A DNA stretch of 64,000 nucleotides, from the NCBI GenBank assembly GCA_016712595.1, contig JADJQT010000002.1:1140576-1204575 (forward strand), given 5' to 3'. Shown here in pieces: positions 8,824 to 18,102 of this stretch. Source of the DNA: Rhodospirillales bacterium (lineage in GTDB: Bacteria; Pseudomonadota; Alphaproteobacteria; Rhodospirillales; Defluviicoccaceae). The stretch's first letter is position 1, and every line of letters begins with the position of its first letter. Made by a program: the position numbers and the translations under genes. The notes below the pieces were generated by a model that ran no database searches, was not told the DNA's origin, and saw only the letters and a list, made by a program, of their open reading frames with translations.

Positions 8824-9008
8824 GGTGGCGACAAAATGCCGGCTGCGCGTCGTCGTTTCCAGGGATTTTGCGGTGGTGAGGCGTAAAGGCCGCTGCGGTG
8901 CTTTCGTTTTGATGCGTGCGCTGCGATGCTGTCGGAAACCCGGGCGGCATCGATTCTCGGTGCGCTTTCGGACGTTGCGATGCTTGGGGGCGGGCGGGGA
9001 GCAAAACC

Positions 9009-9647
9009 ATGGGGGTGACCCCGCATCTGAAATTTCTCGTTGCCTTGTTTGTGATCCTCAACCCGATCGGCATCGCGCCGCTGTTCGCCTCGATGACCGA
9101 GGCGATGACGCCCGCCGAACGCAACCGTACGGCGCTGACGACCGCAGCGGCGGTGTTCGTGACCTGCACGCTGTGCGCCCTCGTCGGCAAGACCCTGCTC
9201 GGCTTCTTCGGGATCACCGTTGCCGATCTGCAGATTGCCGGCGGCCTCGTGGTCCTGCTCATCGGCCTTGGCATGGTCAATGCCCAGCCGGACCGAACCA
9301 AGCACACACCGGCGGAGAACGAGGAGGGGAAGGGCAAGGACGATCCATCGGTGGTTCCCCTCGCCATCCCGCTGACTTCAGGTCCGGGGGCGATGGCCAC
9401 CGCCATCCTTGCTACCGATGATCACTCCAGCTTCGGCGAGTACGCGGTTGTCGTCGCCACCATCTTGGTGTGTAGCGTTCTGGTACTGGTGATCTACCGG
9501 AGCTGCGGGCGGCTGCAGCGGCTGTTCGGGGTCACGGGCATGGGCATTCTGACCCGGGTTATGGGTCTCGTCGTCGCTGCTATTGCGGTGCAGATGATCG
9601 TCACCGGGCTACTTCACAAACTGCCGCTACTGCCGATCGCCCATTGA
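9009..9647 (+). CDS. MarC family integral membrane protein
   Basis: The protein has 212 residues with six predicted transmembrane helices. It carries the family's L-N-P-I-G-x-x-P-L-F stretch near residue 17 and P-L-A-I-P-L-T-S-G-P-G-A near 115. MarC proteins are inner-membrane proteins of uncertain function, and the old link to multidrug resistance was not upheld. ATG 9009 is chosen because GGGGAG lies just upstream. A hydrophilic loop rich in Glu, Lys and Asp (about 97-112) separates the halves. It is divergent from mntH. Confidence 0.88.
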   Translation: MGVTPHLKFLVALFVILNPIGIAPLFASMTEAMTPAERNRTALTTAAAVFVTCTLCALVGKTLLGFFGITVADLQIAGGLVVLLIGLGMVNAQPDRTKHTPAENEEGKGKDDPSVVPLAIPLTSGPGAMATAILATDDHSSFGEYAVVVATILVCSVLVLVIYRSCGRLQRLFGVTGMGILTRVMGLVVAAIAVQMIVTGLLHKLPLLPIAH

Positions 9648-9797
9648 ACGCGGCTGGCGCCGCTGCCGCGCCGTCACCTCAGAGCATCTTGCCGGGCAGA
9701 TTTCGCCGCATCATAACGTAAAATAAACACGGTATCGGGTATCCCAACAAAACGCCGCGACGAGAGGCGTCGGGGCGAAGGAGGTCTCACCGAGGTA

Positions 9798-10226
9798 TTG
9801 GCGGAAATGTCGCTCCACAAACAGGCTCAGGCGTTCTTCACCGCGCTCAACGCGCATGATCTCGATACCGTTGCCGAGATGATTGATCCTCAGGCACAGA
9901 TCCGCACACCGATCGGCTCGTTCACCGGCGGTGAGGCGTACCGGGAATGGATGCAGATGCATTTCCGTGCCCTCCCTGATTTCACCCATGAAATCCGTGG
10001 GTTCACGGCGGAGACGGGAGAAGTGCTCGGCTTCGAGCTGCATGCCACCGGCACGTTCACCGGCCCGCTGGACTTGCCGGGTGGCGTGGCCGCTCCAACC
10101 GGACGGCGTGTCGATATTTCCGCCGTCGACTTCTGGCGGATCGAAGACGGCCTGATCACCGACTATCACCTGTACTTCGATCGTCTGGATTTCTTTACCC
10201 AGCTAGGCTTGCCGCCGACGCCGTAG
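9798..10226 (+). CDS. SnoaL-like / ester cyclase family protein
   Basis: The protein has about 142 residues and an NTF2-like fold. It has an N-terminal helix (Q-A-F-F-T-A-L-N-A-H-D-L-D), then I-D-P-Q-A-Q-I, the M-x-F-R-A-L-P-D-F motif of SnoaL-type proteins, and a C-terminal V-D-F-W-R-I-E-D-G-L-I-T-D-Y strand. Related enzymes catalyse aldol-type cyclisation or hydrolysis of small molecules, but many members have no known substrate. The start is uncertain: TTG 9798 lies 12 nt after a strong AAGGAGGT (9778-9785), while ATG 9807 follows a weaker GAGGT. Nothing nearby names a pathway. Confidence 0.8.
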   Translation: MAEMSLHKQAQAFFTALNAHDLDTVAEMIDPQAQIRTPIGSFTGGEAYREWMQMHFRALPDFTHEIRGFTAETGEVLGFELHATGTFTGPLDLPGGVAAPTGRRVDISAVDFWRIEDGLITDYHLYFDRLDFFTQLGLPPTP

Positions 10227-10274
10227 CCTCTTCGCCGGCTCTTACGGGGGCAGAGCTGCCGGCTTGAAGCGGGA

Positions 10275-11804
10275 TCACGGCGTTATCGGGTGGGCGGCGG
10301 CGAGCAGGGCGTCAAGGTCGATGTGGGCGGCAAGATGATCGGCCAATGCATCGAGGATAGTCTCGACCTGCGCCTCGTAGGCAAGCCCCGGCGCCCGTCC
10401 GCGGCGCAGTCCGGCAAGGAAGGCGGCGCGGTAGGCATCGGACGCGAAGAGACCGTGCAGGTAGCAGCCGGCGACGAAGCCGTCTGCCGAGACGGCACCG
10501 TCCTCACCAGAGTTGAGGCGCAACATTGCCCGCGCCCGTGCCGGTCCCTCGGTGCGGCCGACATGCATCTCGTAGCCGCGCACCGGTAAACCGGAAGAAA
10601 GCTCGATCCCGCTCGCCTCTGTCAGCAGCTTTTCGCCGCCAAGTGTGGTTTCGACGTCAAGCAGGCCCAGTCCGTCGATCTCGCCCGGCGGCCCCTCGAT
10701 GCCGTCAGGATGGCAGATGCGCTGGCCGAGCATCTGATAGCCACCGCAGATACCGATGATCTGCCCGCCACGACGCTGGTGCGCGGCAAGATCGATGTCC
10801 CAGCCCTCATCGCGGATCGCGCAAAGATCGGCGATCGTCGCCTTCGATCCGGGCAAGATGACGACGTCGGCGTCGCCCGGCAGCGCCCGGCCGGATGGAA
10901 CGAAATCGACGATGACGCCAGCCTCGGCGATCAGCGGATCGAGGTCGTCGAAATTGGCGATGCGCGGCAGGCGTGGCACGCAGATGCGGATCGGCCGGTC
11001 ACACTCCGCCGGCGGGTCGATCGTCCGTCTCTGTTCGAGCGCGACCGCATCTTCCGCCGGTAGCAGCCGGGCGGGCTCGAACCACGGCACGACGCCAAAC
11101 GACGGCAGGCCCGTGTACGCGCCGATGACCGCCAGCCCGTCGTCGAACAGCCGGGCATCGCCGCGGAACTTGTTGATGATGTAGCCGGCGAGGTGGGTCC
11201 GCTCGGCGGCATCGAGTACCATCCACGTGCCGACGAGCGAGGCGATGACGCCGCCGCGGTCGATGTCGGCGACGAGCACGACCGGCACCCCCGCCACCTG
11301 GGCAAATCCCATATTGGCGATATCGCCGGCGCGCAGGTTGACCTCGGCCGGGCTTCCCGCGCCTTCGACGAGCACCAGATCGCACGTGGCGGCGAGGCGA
11401 TGAAAACTTTCGAGCACGCGCGGCATCAAGGACGGCTTGAGCGCGTGATAGTCGCGTGCCGCCGCGTTGACGAAAATTCGCCCCTGGACGATCACCTGGG
11501 CACCGACGAGGGATTGCGGCTTGAGCAGCACCGGGTTCATGTCGGTCGCGGGCGCCACACCGCAGGCCCGCGCCTGCAGCGCCTGAGCGCGGCCGATCTC
11601 GCCACCGTCGGCGGTGACCGCGGCATTGTTCGACATGTTCTGCGGCTTGAAGGGCCGGACGCGCAGCCCGCGACGGACAAACGCGCGGGCGAGACCGGCT
11701 ACGATCAGCGATTTGCCGACATCCGAGCCGGTGCCCTGCAGCATCAGGGCCCGCGCGCTGCCCACCGGTGTATCCGCCCTGGCCACCTGTCCTGGCCCAC
11801 CCAC
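10275..11804 (-). CDS. cobQ: Cobyric acid synthase
   Basis: The protein has up to 509 residues. It amidates peripheral carboxylates of adenosylcobyrinic acid a,c-diamide to give cobyric acid, using glutamine and ATP. An N-terminal dethiobiotin-synthetase-like ATPase carries the P-loop G-T-G-S-D-V-G-K-S. A C-terminal class I glutamine amidotransferase has its catalytic Cys in I-C-G-G-Y-Q-M-L-G and a His in the M-H-V-G-R-T-E-G region. GTG 11804 is the longest start. GTG 11765 gives the more typical N-terminus (V-G-S-A-R-A-L-M-L-Q-G-T) and has AGGGCGGA upstream. It is the last gene of the riboswitch-led cob operon. Confidence 0.93.
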   Translation of the reverse strand: MGGPGQVARADTPVGSARALMLQGTGSDVGKSLIVAGLARAFVRRGLRVRPFKPQNMSNNAAVTADGGEIGRAQALQARACGVAPATDMNPVLLKPQSLVGAQVIVQGRIFVNAAARDYHALKPSLMPRVLESFHRLAATCDLVLVEGAGSPAEVNLRAGDIANMGFAQVAGVPVVLVADIDRGGVIASLVGTWMVLDAAERTHLAGYIINKFRGDARLFDDGLAVIGAYTGLPSFGVVPWFEPARLLPAEDAVALEQRRTIDPPAECDRPIRICVPRLPRIANFDDLDPLIAEAGVIVDFVPSGRALPGDADVVILPGSKATIADLCAIRDEGWDIDLAAHQRRGGQIIGICGGYQMLGQRICHPDGIEGPPGEIDGLGLLDVETTLGGEKLLTEASGIELSSGLPVRGYEMHVGRTEGPARARAMLRLNSGEDGAVSADGFVAGCYLHGLFASDAYRAAFLAGLRRGRAPGLAYEAQVETILDALADHLAAHIDLDALLAAAHPITP

Positions 11805-11834
11805 CCTGGGGCCGATCGATGTCGTCAGGCTTAC

Positions 11835-12521
11835 TTACTGCACCACGAGCGCGCGCCTGAGGCCGTCCGCGTCCGGGTTGGCGACCTGGTGGTCGATGAG
11901 GATCGACGTCGGCGTCGCCCCGCCATTTTGATAGTAGGCATGGTCGAGATTCGGCTGCGAGCTGACGTACGCACCCGAGAACGCGCCACCGACGAAGATT
12001 CCCGAGCCGCGGGTGAAGCCGATGATGTCGGAGCCGCCCAGCGTGGTGCCGCTCGACTTGCCGCCGCCGAGCTCGCCGAAGGTCGCCTGGGCGCCGAGCG
12101 CGAACTGTGCCGGGTTGTTGATCACCGAGCGGACGGCACTGTCGGTCATCAGCAGAAACATCACGTCGCTTGACTGCGCGCCGAGCTGGATGCCGAGGCT
12201 TCCGCCAGACATCCGGTAGAAGGCGGGATAGCCCCACGTCCCGTTCGCATCGCGGGTGACCATGACTCCCGAGCCGCCCTGGCCGCCGACACCGACGGCG
12301 GCCTCGAACAGGTCAGGAAAGATCATGATGCCCTTGGCATCGCGCAGTGCGGCATTGAACAGCGCGGTCGAATCCTTCGGGCGCGCCTTGAACAGCTCGA
12401 TCGTTGCCTTCGACTGATCGACTAGCGCCTGTGCCTTGATATCCGCCGGCGCGCCGGACGCGCATGCCGCAGCGGTGAACAGGAGAAGCAGGCAGCCTAT
12501 GATCCGGAACGGATGACGCAT
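11835..12521 (-). CDS. SYLF-domain (Ysc84-like) lipoprotein
   Basis: The protein has 228 residues. A lipoprotein signal peptide ends in the lipobox A-A-A-C near residue 19-20, so the protein is probably anchored in the envelope. The rest matches the SYLF/Ysc84 lipid-binding domain: A-K-G-I-M-I-F-P-D-L, then G-G-x-G-G-S-G-V-M-V-T-R, and a glycine-rich G-T-T-L-G-G-S-D-I-I-G-F. ATG 12521 is chosen because AGGGAGG lies about ten bases upstream and the lipobox fits. It sits between cobO and cobQ on the same strand, although no cobalamin role is known for SYLF proteins. It is either a passenger or an envelope factor co-expressed with the pathway. Confidence 0.85.
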   Translation of the reverse strand: MRHPFRIIGCLLLLFTAAACASGAPADIKAQALVDQSKATIELFKARPKDSTALFNAALRDAKGIMIFPDLFEAAVGVGGQGGSGVMVTRDANGTWGYPAFYRMSGGSLGIQLGAQSSDVMFLLMTDSAVRSVINNPAQFALGAQATFGELGGGKSSGTTLGGSDIIGFTRGSGIFVGGAFSGAYVSSQPNLDHAYYQNGGATPTSILIDHQVANPDADGLRRALVVQ

Positions 12522-12601
12522 AACGAAATTGAACCTCCCTACGACCCAGCCCGTCTTTTGGTTCGCGAAAGCAATCATCTCACCCGACCGCGCGCAAGCA
12601 T

Positions 12602-13228
12602 CTAGAATTCAATGCCGGCCTGCGCCTTGACGCCACTACGGAACGGATGCTTGACAAGATTCATTTCGGTGACGAGATCGGCGGCTTCAATCAACTCTTC
12701 CTTGGCGTTACGGCCGGTCACGACAACGTGCAGATCGCGGGGTTTGTTCCTCAGCGCCTCCAGCACCTCGTCCAGTGGCAGATAGCCGTAGCGCAGGACG
12801 ATGTTCAACTCGTCGAGAATCACCATGCGAAACGACGAATCGGCGATCATCTCCTTGGCCGTTTCAAACGCGGCACGCGCCGCGGCGATGTCGCGCTTGA
12901 GGTCTTGCGTATCCCAGGTGAAGCCCTCGCCCATCGCCCGCATCACGCATAATTCAGGAAAGTGCTCGAGCACCCGGCGCTCGCCGGTTTCCCAGACGCC
13001 CTTGACGAACTGGACGATGCCAACCTTCATGCCATGGCCGACGCAGCGCGCGGCCATGCCCATCGCCGCGGTGGTCTTGCCCTTGCCCTTGCCGGTATGG
13101 ACGATCACCAACCCGCGCTCTTCGGTCTTGGTCGCGAGAATCTTCTCCCGTGCCGCCTTTTTCTTCGCCATCTTCTCGGCGTGACGGCGCACGAGATCCT
13201 CGTCGACCGCTGGTTCGTGTTCGCTCAT
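12602..13228 (-). CDS. cobO: Cob(I)yrinic acid a,c-diamide adenosyltransferase
   Basis: The protein has 208 residues of the BtuR/CobO/CobP family. It transfers the 5'-deoxyadenosyl group of ATP to the cobalt of the corrin ring. The P-loop H-T-G-K-G-K-G-K-T-T-A-A-M-G is near residue 45, V-Q-F-V-K-G-V-W follows, and I-L-D-E-L-N is the Walker B region. The C-terminal R-S-G-V-K-A-Q-x-G-I-E-F is a family hallmark. ATG 13228 has GGGAG seven bases upstream. The gene lies 33 bp after cobN in the same operon. Confidence 0.95.
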   Translation of the reverse strand: MSEHEPAVDEDLVRRHAEKMAKKKAAREKILATKTEERGLVIVHTGKGKGKTTAAMGMAARCVGHGMKVGIVQFVKGVWETGERRVLEHFPELCVMRAMGEGFTWDTQDLKRDIAAARAAFETAKEMIADSSFRMVILDELNIVLRYGYLPLDEVLEALRNKPRDLHVVVTGRNAKEELIEAADLVTEMNLVKHPFRSGVKAQAGIEF

Positions 13229-13261
13229 TTCGTTCTCCCGTACCAACGCCGCGCCGCAAGG

Positions 13262-16200
13262 TCAGCGCGCATCTGCGCCCGCCAGCCGGCTCAGCGCATC
13301 GAACGCGTGATTGCGCGCGGGTCGCCACAGGCCGCGCTCCTGCGCTTCCAGCAATCGCGCGCTCATCTCCTGCAGCGCTTTCGGATTGTTTTCGGCAAGG
13401 AAATCGCGCACCGCATCGTCTTCGAGATAGGCATCGAAGACGGCATCGAAATGATGATCGCGCACGCACCGTGCCGTGGCGGCGAAGGCGAAAAGGTAAT
13501 CGACCGTCGCCGCCATCTCAAAAGCACCCTTATAGCCATGGCGCATGACGCCGGCGATCCACTTCGGGTTGACCACGCGGGCGCGCACTACCCGGGCGAT
13601 CTCCTCGTCCAGCGTACGGATAGCCGGAGTCTCGGGACGCGAATGATCGGCGTGCCAGACGGCGGGCTGGCTGCCGGAAAACGTCCGGACCGCCGCGGTC
13701 ATGCCGCCTTCGAACTGGTAGTAGTCGTCGGAATCGAGGATGTCGTGCTCGCGGTTGTCCTGATTCTGCACCACTGCCTCGATCGATGCGAGGCGGGTTT
13801 CGAACACGTCGTGCGCCGCGCGCCCCTTCAGGGCACCGCCGTAGGCATAGCCGCCCCACGCGACGTAGGCGCGGGCAAGGTCCGCCTCCGTCCGCCATCC
13901 GCCCTCGTCGATCAGAGCTTGTAGCCCCGCGCCGTAGGCGCCCGGCTTCGAGCCGAAAACGCGGGCTGCCGCCAGTGCCTTCGCGTCGTCCTCGCTGGCG
14001 CCGGCGGCGCGCAGTTGCCGGGCATCTTCGCGGGCGCGCGCGGCGAGCGGGTTGGTCTGCGCCGGCTCGTCGAGCGCGGCAACGGCGCGCGCGGCGGAAT
14101 CGTACAGGTCGATCAGGTTGGGGAAAGCATCGCGGAAAAATCCGGAAATGCGCAGCGTCACATCGACCCGCGGCCGGTCGAGGACGCTGGCCGGAAGGAC
14201 CTCGAATCCCAGTACCCGATGGGAGGCATCGTCCCAGGTCGGGCGGACGCCGAGCAGCGCCAGCGCCTGGGCGATATCGTCGCCGCCGGTACGCATGTTG
14301 CTCGTTCCCCAGGCGGTGACCGCAAGCCGCTGCGGCCACTCACCGTGTTCCTGGGCGTGGCGCTGGACCAGCAGGGACGCGGACTTCCAGCCGAGTGTCC
14401 ATGCCGCTGGCGTCGGCAGCATCCGCGTATCGACCGAATAGAAATTGCGCCCGGTTGGCAGCACGTCCGGGCGGCCGCGGGTGGGGGCGCCGGACGGTCC
14501 GGGTGCGACGAACCGGCCGTCGAGCCCGGACAGGAGGCCGTCGAGTTCGCGACGGCCGCACGCCGCCACGGCCGGGCGCAGGCGCGTTTCGATCTGATCG
14601 AGAACCGGACGCGCCCGGTCCCAGGCTTCAGCGCAGGCGATCTCGCCGCCAACGAGTGCGGCGGCGAGCGCTTCCAGCCGCTCGACGGTATCGCCGGCCG
14701 TTCGCCAGGGATCGCCCGACGCCTGGTCCAGCACGTCAGGCCTTAAGCCTTCCCATGGCATCGCGAGGTCGGCCGCGAGCGGATCGAAGTCGAGTGCGAG
14801 GTCACTGGCAAGCGCGCGGATCAGCGAGGCATCGCCGGGGCCGGATCCGCGCGGGGTGCGGGCGAGCGCGACCAGAAGGTCACGCGCCAGCGACTCCTCG
14901 GGGGAGGCGCCGAAGATGTGCAGGCCGTCGCGGATCTGCATTTCCTTCAGCTCGCACAGGTAGCGGTCGAGCTTCATCAGCGCATCGTCCGTTCCCTCGT
15001 CGGTGCCGATGCCACAGTCGATATCAAGCCCGGAGGTGCGGGCAAGCAGCAGGATTTCGTCGGCGAGGGGACGCAAGCGGCGCGGATCGAGTGAGGACGC
15101 CTCGGCGTATTCGTCGACAAGGCGTTCGAGATCGCGCAGCGTGCCATAGCTCTCGGCGCGTGTGAGCGGTGGCGTCAGATGGTCGATGATCACCGCCTGT
15201 GCCCGGCGTTTTGCCTGCGTTCCTTCGCCCGGATCGTTGACGATGAACGGGTAGAGGTGGGGCAGGGGGCCGAGCGCCGCTTCGGGAAAGCAGCCGGCCG
15301 AAAGCGCCAGCGCCTTCCCTGGCAGCCATTCGAGATTGCCGTGCTTGCCGAGATGCACGATCGCATCCGCACGGAATTCGCCGCGCAGCCAAGCGTAAAA
15401 GGCGAGGTAGCCGTGCGGCGGCACCAGGTCCGGATCGTGGTAGGTCGACTGCGGATCGATGTTGTAACCCCGGGCCGGTTGCAGGCAGACGGCGACGTTG
15501 CCGCAGCGAAAGGCCGGCACCGCGAAGCGCCCGCAGTCGAGCTCGCCCGGCCGGAAGAAGGGATCGTGCTCGACCGTGCCCCAGCGGGCGAGGATCGCGC
15601 TGCGGGTCTCGTCCGTAAGCCGGGCGAAGGCGGCCTCGTATTCCGGGCGCGGCAGCGTCTCTTCGATCGCGCGTCCGGGAAGCGCGCGCCAATCGTTCGT
15701 CGGCCCCTCGGTCAGGCGGGTGATCAGCGCGGTGCCGCAGGTGGGTGCGTCCTCGACGCGGTAGCCGGCGGCGCCCAGGGCAGCCAGGACCCGCACGGCG
15801 CTCGCCGGCGTATCCAGGCCGACACCATTGCCGATGCGCCCGTCGCGATTGGGGTAATTGGCGAGCACGATGGCGACGTGCCGCTCCGCCGCCGGCTTGC
15901 GCTTCAGCCGCGCCCAGGCGGCGGCGAGCTCGGCGACAAAGGCGATGCGGTCGGCGACCGGCTCGTAGGTGACGAGATCGATTTCGCTCAGCGCATCGCG
16001 CCGCGCAACGCCCTTGAACGAAACCGCACGGCTGATGATGCGCCCGTCGACTTCCGGCAGCGCCACGTTCATCGCGATGTCCTTCGCCGGCAGGCCGGCG
16101 GTGCCCTCGCGCCAGGTCGCCTCGTCGCAGCCGGCGAAGATCACCTGCACGACCGGGCAGTCGCAGGCCGCGAAGGGGCCCGCCACAACTTGCGCGCCAC

Positions 16201-17008
16201 CGGGTGTGGCGACGGCGAAGCCGGTGGCGTTCAAGATCACGTCGGGCGGCGCGTCGGCAAGAAGCGCCTCGATGATTGCCGCGGACAGCGGGTCCTTCAA
16301 GCTGGTTACAAAGATCGCTCGGGCGGCGAGGCCGGCGGCGTCGAGCGCCTCGATCAGCCGATCGATGACCGCGAGGTTGCCGGCTTGAACCAGAGCCCGA
16401 TAGAAGATGATCGCCGCGAGCGGACGCTCGTCCGTGGCTGCGGGCAGGCCCACCGCCGGCTGATAGAGCCCGGCGTGCAGCAACGGTCGCGGCTCTTGCC
16501 AATTCTGCGCGCCGCCGATCAGCGCGGCTGCATAGGCGAGGAATTCGACCGCGTTCTCGATGCCACCTTCGGCGAGGTAACGCCAAAGGCGGTGATGCGC
16601 TTCCGCGCCGACGCTCGATAGTCGCGCCAGCTCGGCGTCCGGCTGATCGTCCCCGGGAACGAAGGCAAGCGGGATCGCCTGCGCGCGGCAAACCTCGGCG
16701 ACCTGCTCGACGCCATAGGGCCAGTAGCTGCGCCCGCCCAACAGCCGGACGACGACAAGTTTCGCGCGTGCCAGTGTCGCCTCGACGTAGACATCGACCG
16801 ACATCGGATGGCCGAGCCGCATGAGGTTGGCGAGCCGCAGGCTGGGCACTGCGGGATTGGCGGCGGTTCGGCGGGTGTGCGCGGCGGCGAGGCAGGCGAG
16901 CTCGCTGTCGGCGGCGGAAAGGACGACGATGTCGCCCGGGCTCTGCCCCAGATCGACAGCGACAGTGCCGTCGGCGATCGAACCCGGGCGGGTGGCAAGA
17001 AGGTGCAT
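13262..17008 (-). CDS. cobN: Aerobic cobaltochelatase, CobN subunit
   Basis: The protein has 1248 residues, the usual size of CobN. This is the large subunit of the ATP-dependent cobaltochelatase that inserts Co2+ into hydrogenobyrinic acid a,c-diamide, so the oxygen-dependent route is implied. Recognisable stretches are H-L-G-K-H-G-N-L-E-W-L-P-G-K near residue 555, the N-Y-P-N-R-D-G-R-I-G-N-G-V-G-L-D-T-P motif near 390 and the C-terminal W-x-x-G-V-M-R-H-G-Y-K-G-A. The ATPase partners (CobS and CobT chelatase subunits) are not in this window. It lies between cobW and cobO in the riboswitch-controlled operon. Confidence 0.95.
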   Translation of the reverse strand: MHLLATRPGSIADGTVAVDLGQSPGDIVVLSAADSELACLAAAHTRRTAANPAVPSLRLANLMRLGHPMSVDVYVEATLARAKLVVVRLLGGRSYWPYGVEQVAEVCRAQAIPLAFVPGDDQPDAELARLSSVGAEAHHRLWRYLAEGGIENAVEFLAYAAALIGGAQNWQEPRPLLHAGLYQPAVGLPAATDERPLAAIIFYRALVQAGNLAVIDRLIEALDAAGLAARAIFVTSLKDPLSAAIIEALLADAPPDVILNATGFAVATPGGAQVVAGPFAACDCPVVQVIFAGCDEATWREGTAGLPAKDIAMNVALPEVDGRIISRAVSFKGVARRDALSEIDLVTYEPVADRIAFVAELAAAWARLKRKPAAERHVAIVLANYPNRDGRIGNGVGLDTPASAVRVLAALGAAGYRVEDAPTCGTALITRLTEGPTNDWRALPGRAIEETLPRPEYEAAFARLTDETRSAILARWGTVEHDPFFRPGELDCGRFAVPAFRCGNVAVCLQPARGYNIDPQSTYHDPDLVPPHGYLAFYAWLRGEFRADAIVHLGKHGNLEWLPGKALALSAGCFPEAALGPLPHLYPFIVNDPGEGTQAKRRAQAVIIDHLTPPLTRAESYGTLRDLERLVDEYAEASSLDPRRLRPLADEILLLARTSGLDIDCGIGTDEGTDDALMKLDRYLCELKEMQIRDGLHIFGASPEESLARDLLVALARTPRGSGPGDASLIRALASDLALDFDPLAADLAMPWEGLRPDVLDQASGDPWRTAGDTVERLEALAAALVGGEIACAEAWDRARPVLDQIETRLRPAVAACGRRELDGLLSGLDGRFVAPGPSGAPTRGRPDVLPTGRNFYSVDTRMLPTPAAWTLGWKSASLLVQRHAQEHGEWPQRLAVTAWGTSNMRTGGDDIAQALALLGVRPTWDDASHRVLGFEVLPASVLDRPRVDVTLRISGFFRDAFPNLIDLYDSAARAVAALDEPAQTNPLAARAREDARQLRAAGASEDDAKALAAARVFGSKPGAYGAGLQALIDEGGWRTEADLARAYVAWGGYAYGGALKGRAAHDVFETRLASIEAVVQNQDNREHDILDSDDYYQFEGGMTAAVRTFSGSQPAVWHADHSRPETPAIRTLDEEIARVVRARVVNPKWIAGVMRHGYKGAFEMAATVDYLFAFAATARCVRDHHFDAVFDAYLEDDAVRDFLAENNPKALQEMSARLLEAQERGLWRPARNHAFDALSRLAGADAR

Positions 17009-17079
17009 CGCCTGGACCCGTCAGCCTTGCGGTACGGTGCGAAGGCGCAGCGCGGCTTTATCGGTAGGCGCGTGGCTGG

Positions 17080-18102
17080 TCATCCTTGCAGCGCCGTGCG
17101 CACCGCCGCCTCATCGATGCCCTTTTGCGCAATGACGACGACATGGCTGCGGCGTGCTTCTCCTGACTGCCAGGGGCGGTCGAAATAGCGCTCGACGCGG
17201 GTGCCGACTGACTGGACGACGTGGCGCATCGGCTTGCCGGGGACGTCAAGAAACCCCTTCAGCCGCAGCACGTCATGTTCGGCGGCGACGGCGCGGACGC
17301 GTCGCTCGAAGGCGATCGGATCCTCGATGGGGCCGAGCTCGGCAACGAAGCTGACGAACTCGTCGTGGTCGTGATCCTCTTCGTTGTCGTGGTGCGAATG
17401 AAGCGCGTCGATGCTCAGTTCGGCCGCGGCGTCGATGCCGAGAACGACCAGCGGATCGAGGCCACCCCGCACCGCCAGGACTACCTTCGTCTCCGGCCGG
17501 ATGAGATCGGCGACCTCGGCGCTGACCTTGCCCAGCTTGTTTTCATCGAGGCTGTCGATCTTGTTCAGCACGACCATGTCCGCACAGGTCAGCTGGTCTT
17601 CGAACAGCTCGCGCAGCGGCTCGTCATGATCAAGCGCTGGATCGGCGGCGCGTTCCGCCGCGATGGCGGCCTCGTCGCTGGCGAAGCGTCCGGCGGCGAC
17701 GGCGGGCGCATCGATGACAGCGATCACGCCGTCGACCGTGACGTGGGCCTTGACCTCCGGCCACTGGAACGCCTTGACCAGCGGTTTCGGCAGGGCGAGG
17801 CCAGATGTCTCGATGACGATGTGCTCCGGTGGTTCCGGTCGGTCGAGCAGGCGTTGCAGGGTCGGCAGGAAGGCATCGGCGACGGTGCAGCAGATACAGC
17901 CGTTCGGCAGCTCGATCAGGTCCTCATCGGCGCAGCCCGTAACGCCGCAGCCGACGAGAAGCTCGCGATCGACGCCGAGATCGCCGAATTCGTTGATGAC
18001 GACGGCGATCCGCCGACCGCGGGCATGGGTCAGCAGATGGCGGATCAGCGAGGTCTTGCCCGCACCGAGAAAGCCGGTGACGATGGTTGCAGGGATCTTC
18101 AC
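17080..18102 (-). CDS. cobW: CobW, G3E-family GTPase, metal chaperone of cobalamin synthesis
   Basis: The protein has 340 residues. The G1 loop G-F-L-G-A-G-K-T-S lies at 10-18, the metal-binding G-C-I-C-C motif at 68-72 and N-K-I-D (G4) near 180. A His/Asp/Glu-rich stretch around residues 234-250 (H-S-H-H, then H-D-H-D) probably binds metal. CobW-type GTPases are proposed to hand Co2+ to CobN. Its start overlaps the cobU stop as ATGA, and cobN follows 71 bp later, which fits that role. Confidence 0.93.
   Translation of the reverse strand: MKIPATIVTGFLGAGKTSLIRHLLTHARGRRIAVVINEFGDLGVDRELLVGCGVTGCADEDLIELPNGCICCTVADAFLPTLQRLLDRPEPPEHIVIETSGLALPKPLVKAFQWPEVKAHVTVDGVIAVIDAPAVAAGRFASDEAAIAAERAADPALDHDEPLRELFEDQLTCADMVVLNKIDSLDENKLGKVSAEVADLIRPETKVVLAVRGGLDPLVVLGIDAAAELSIDALHSHHDNEEDHDHDEFVSFVAELGPIEDPIAFERRVRAVAAEHDVLRLKGFLDVPGKPMRHVVQSVGTRVERYFDRPWQSGEARRSHVVVIAQKGIDEAAVRTALQG

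Noticed and set aside
15179..16621. Long open frame on the plus strand opposite cobN
   Set aside because: It is the antisense shadow of a GC-rich gene: no family likeness, and cobN motifs on the other strand fully explain the region.
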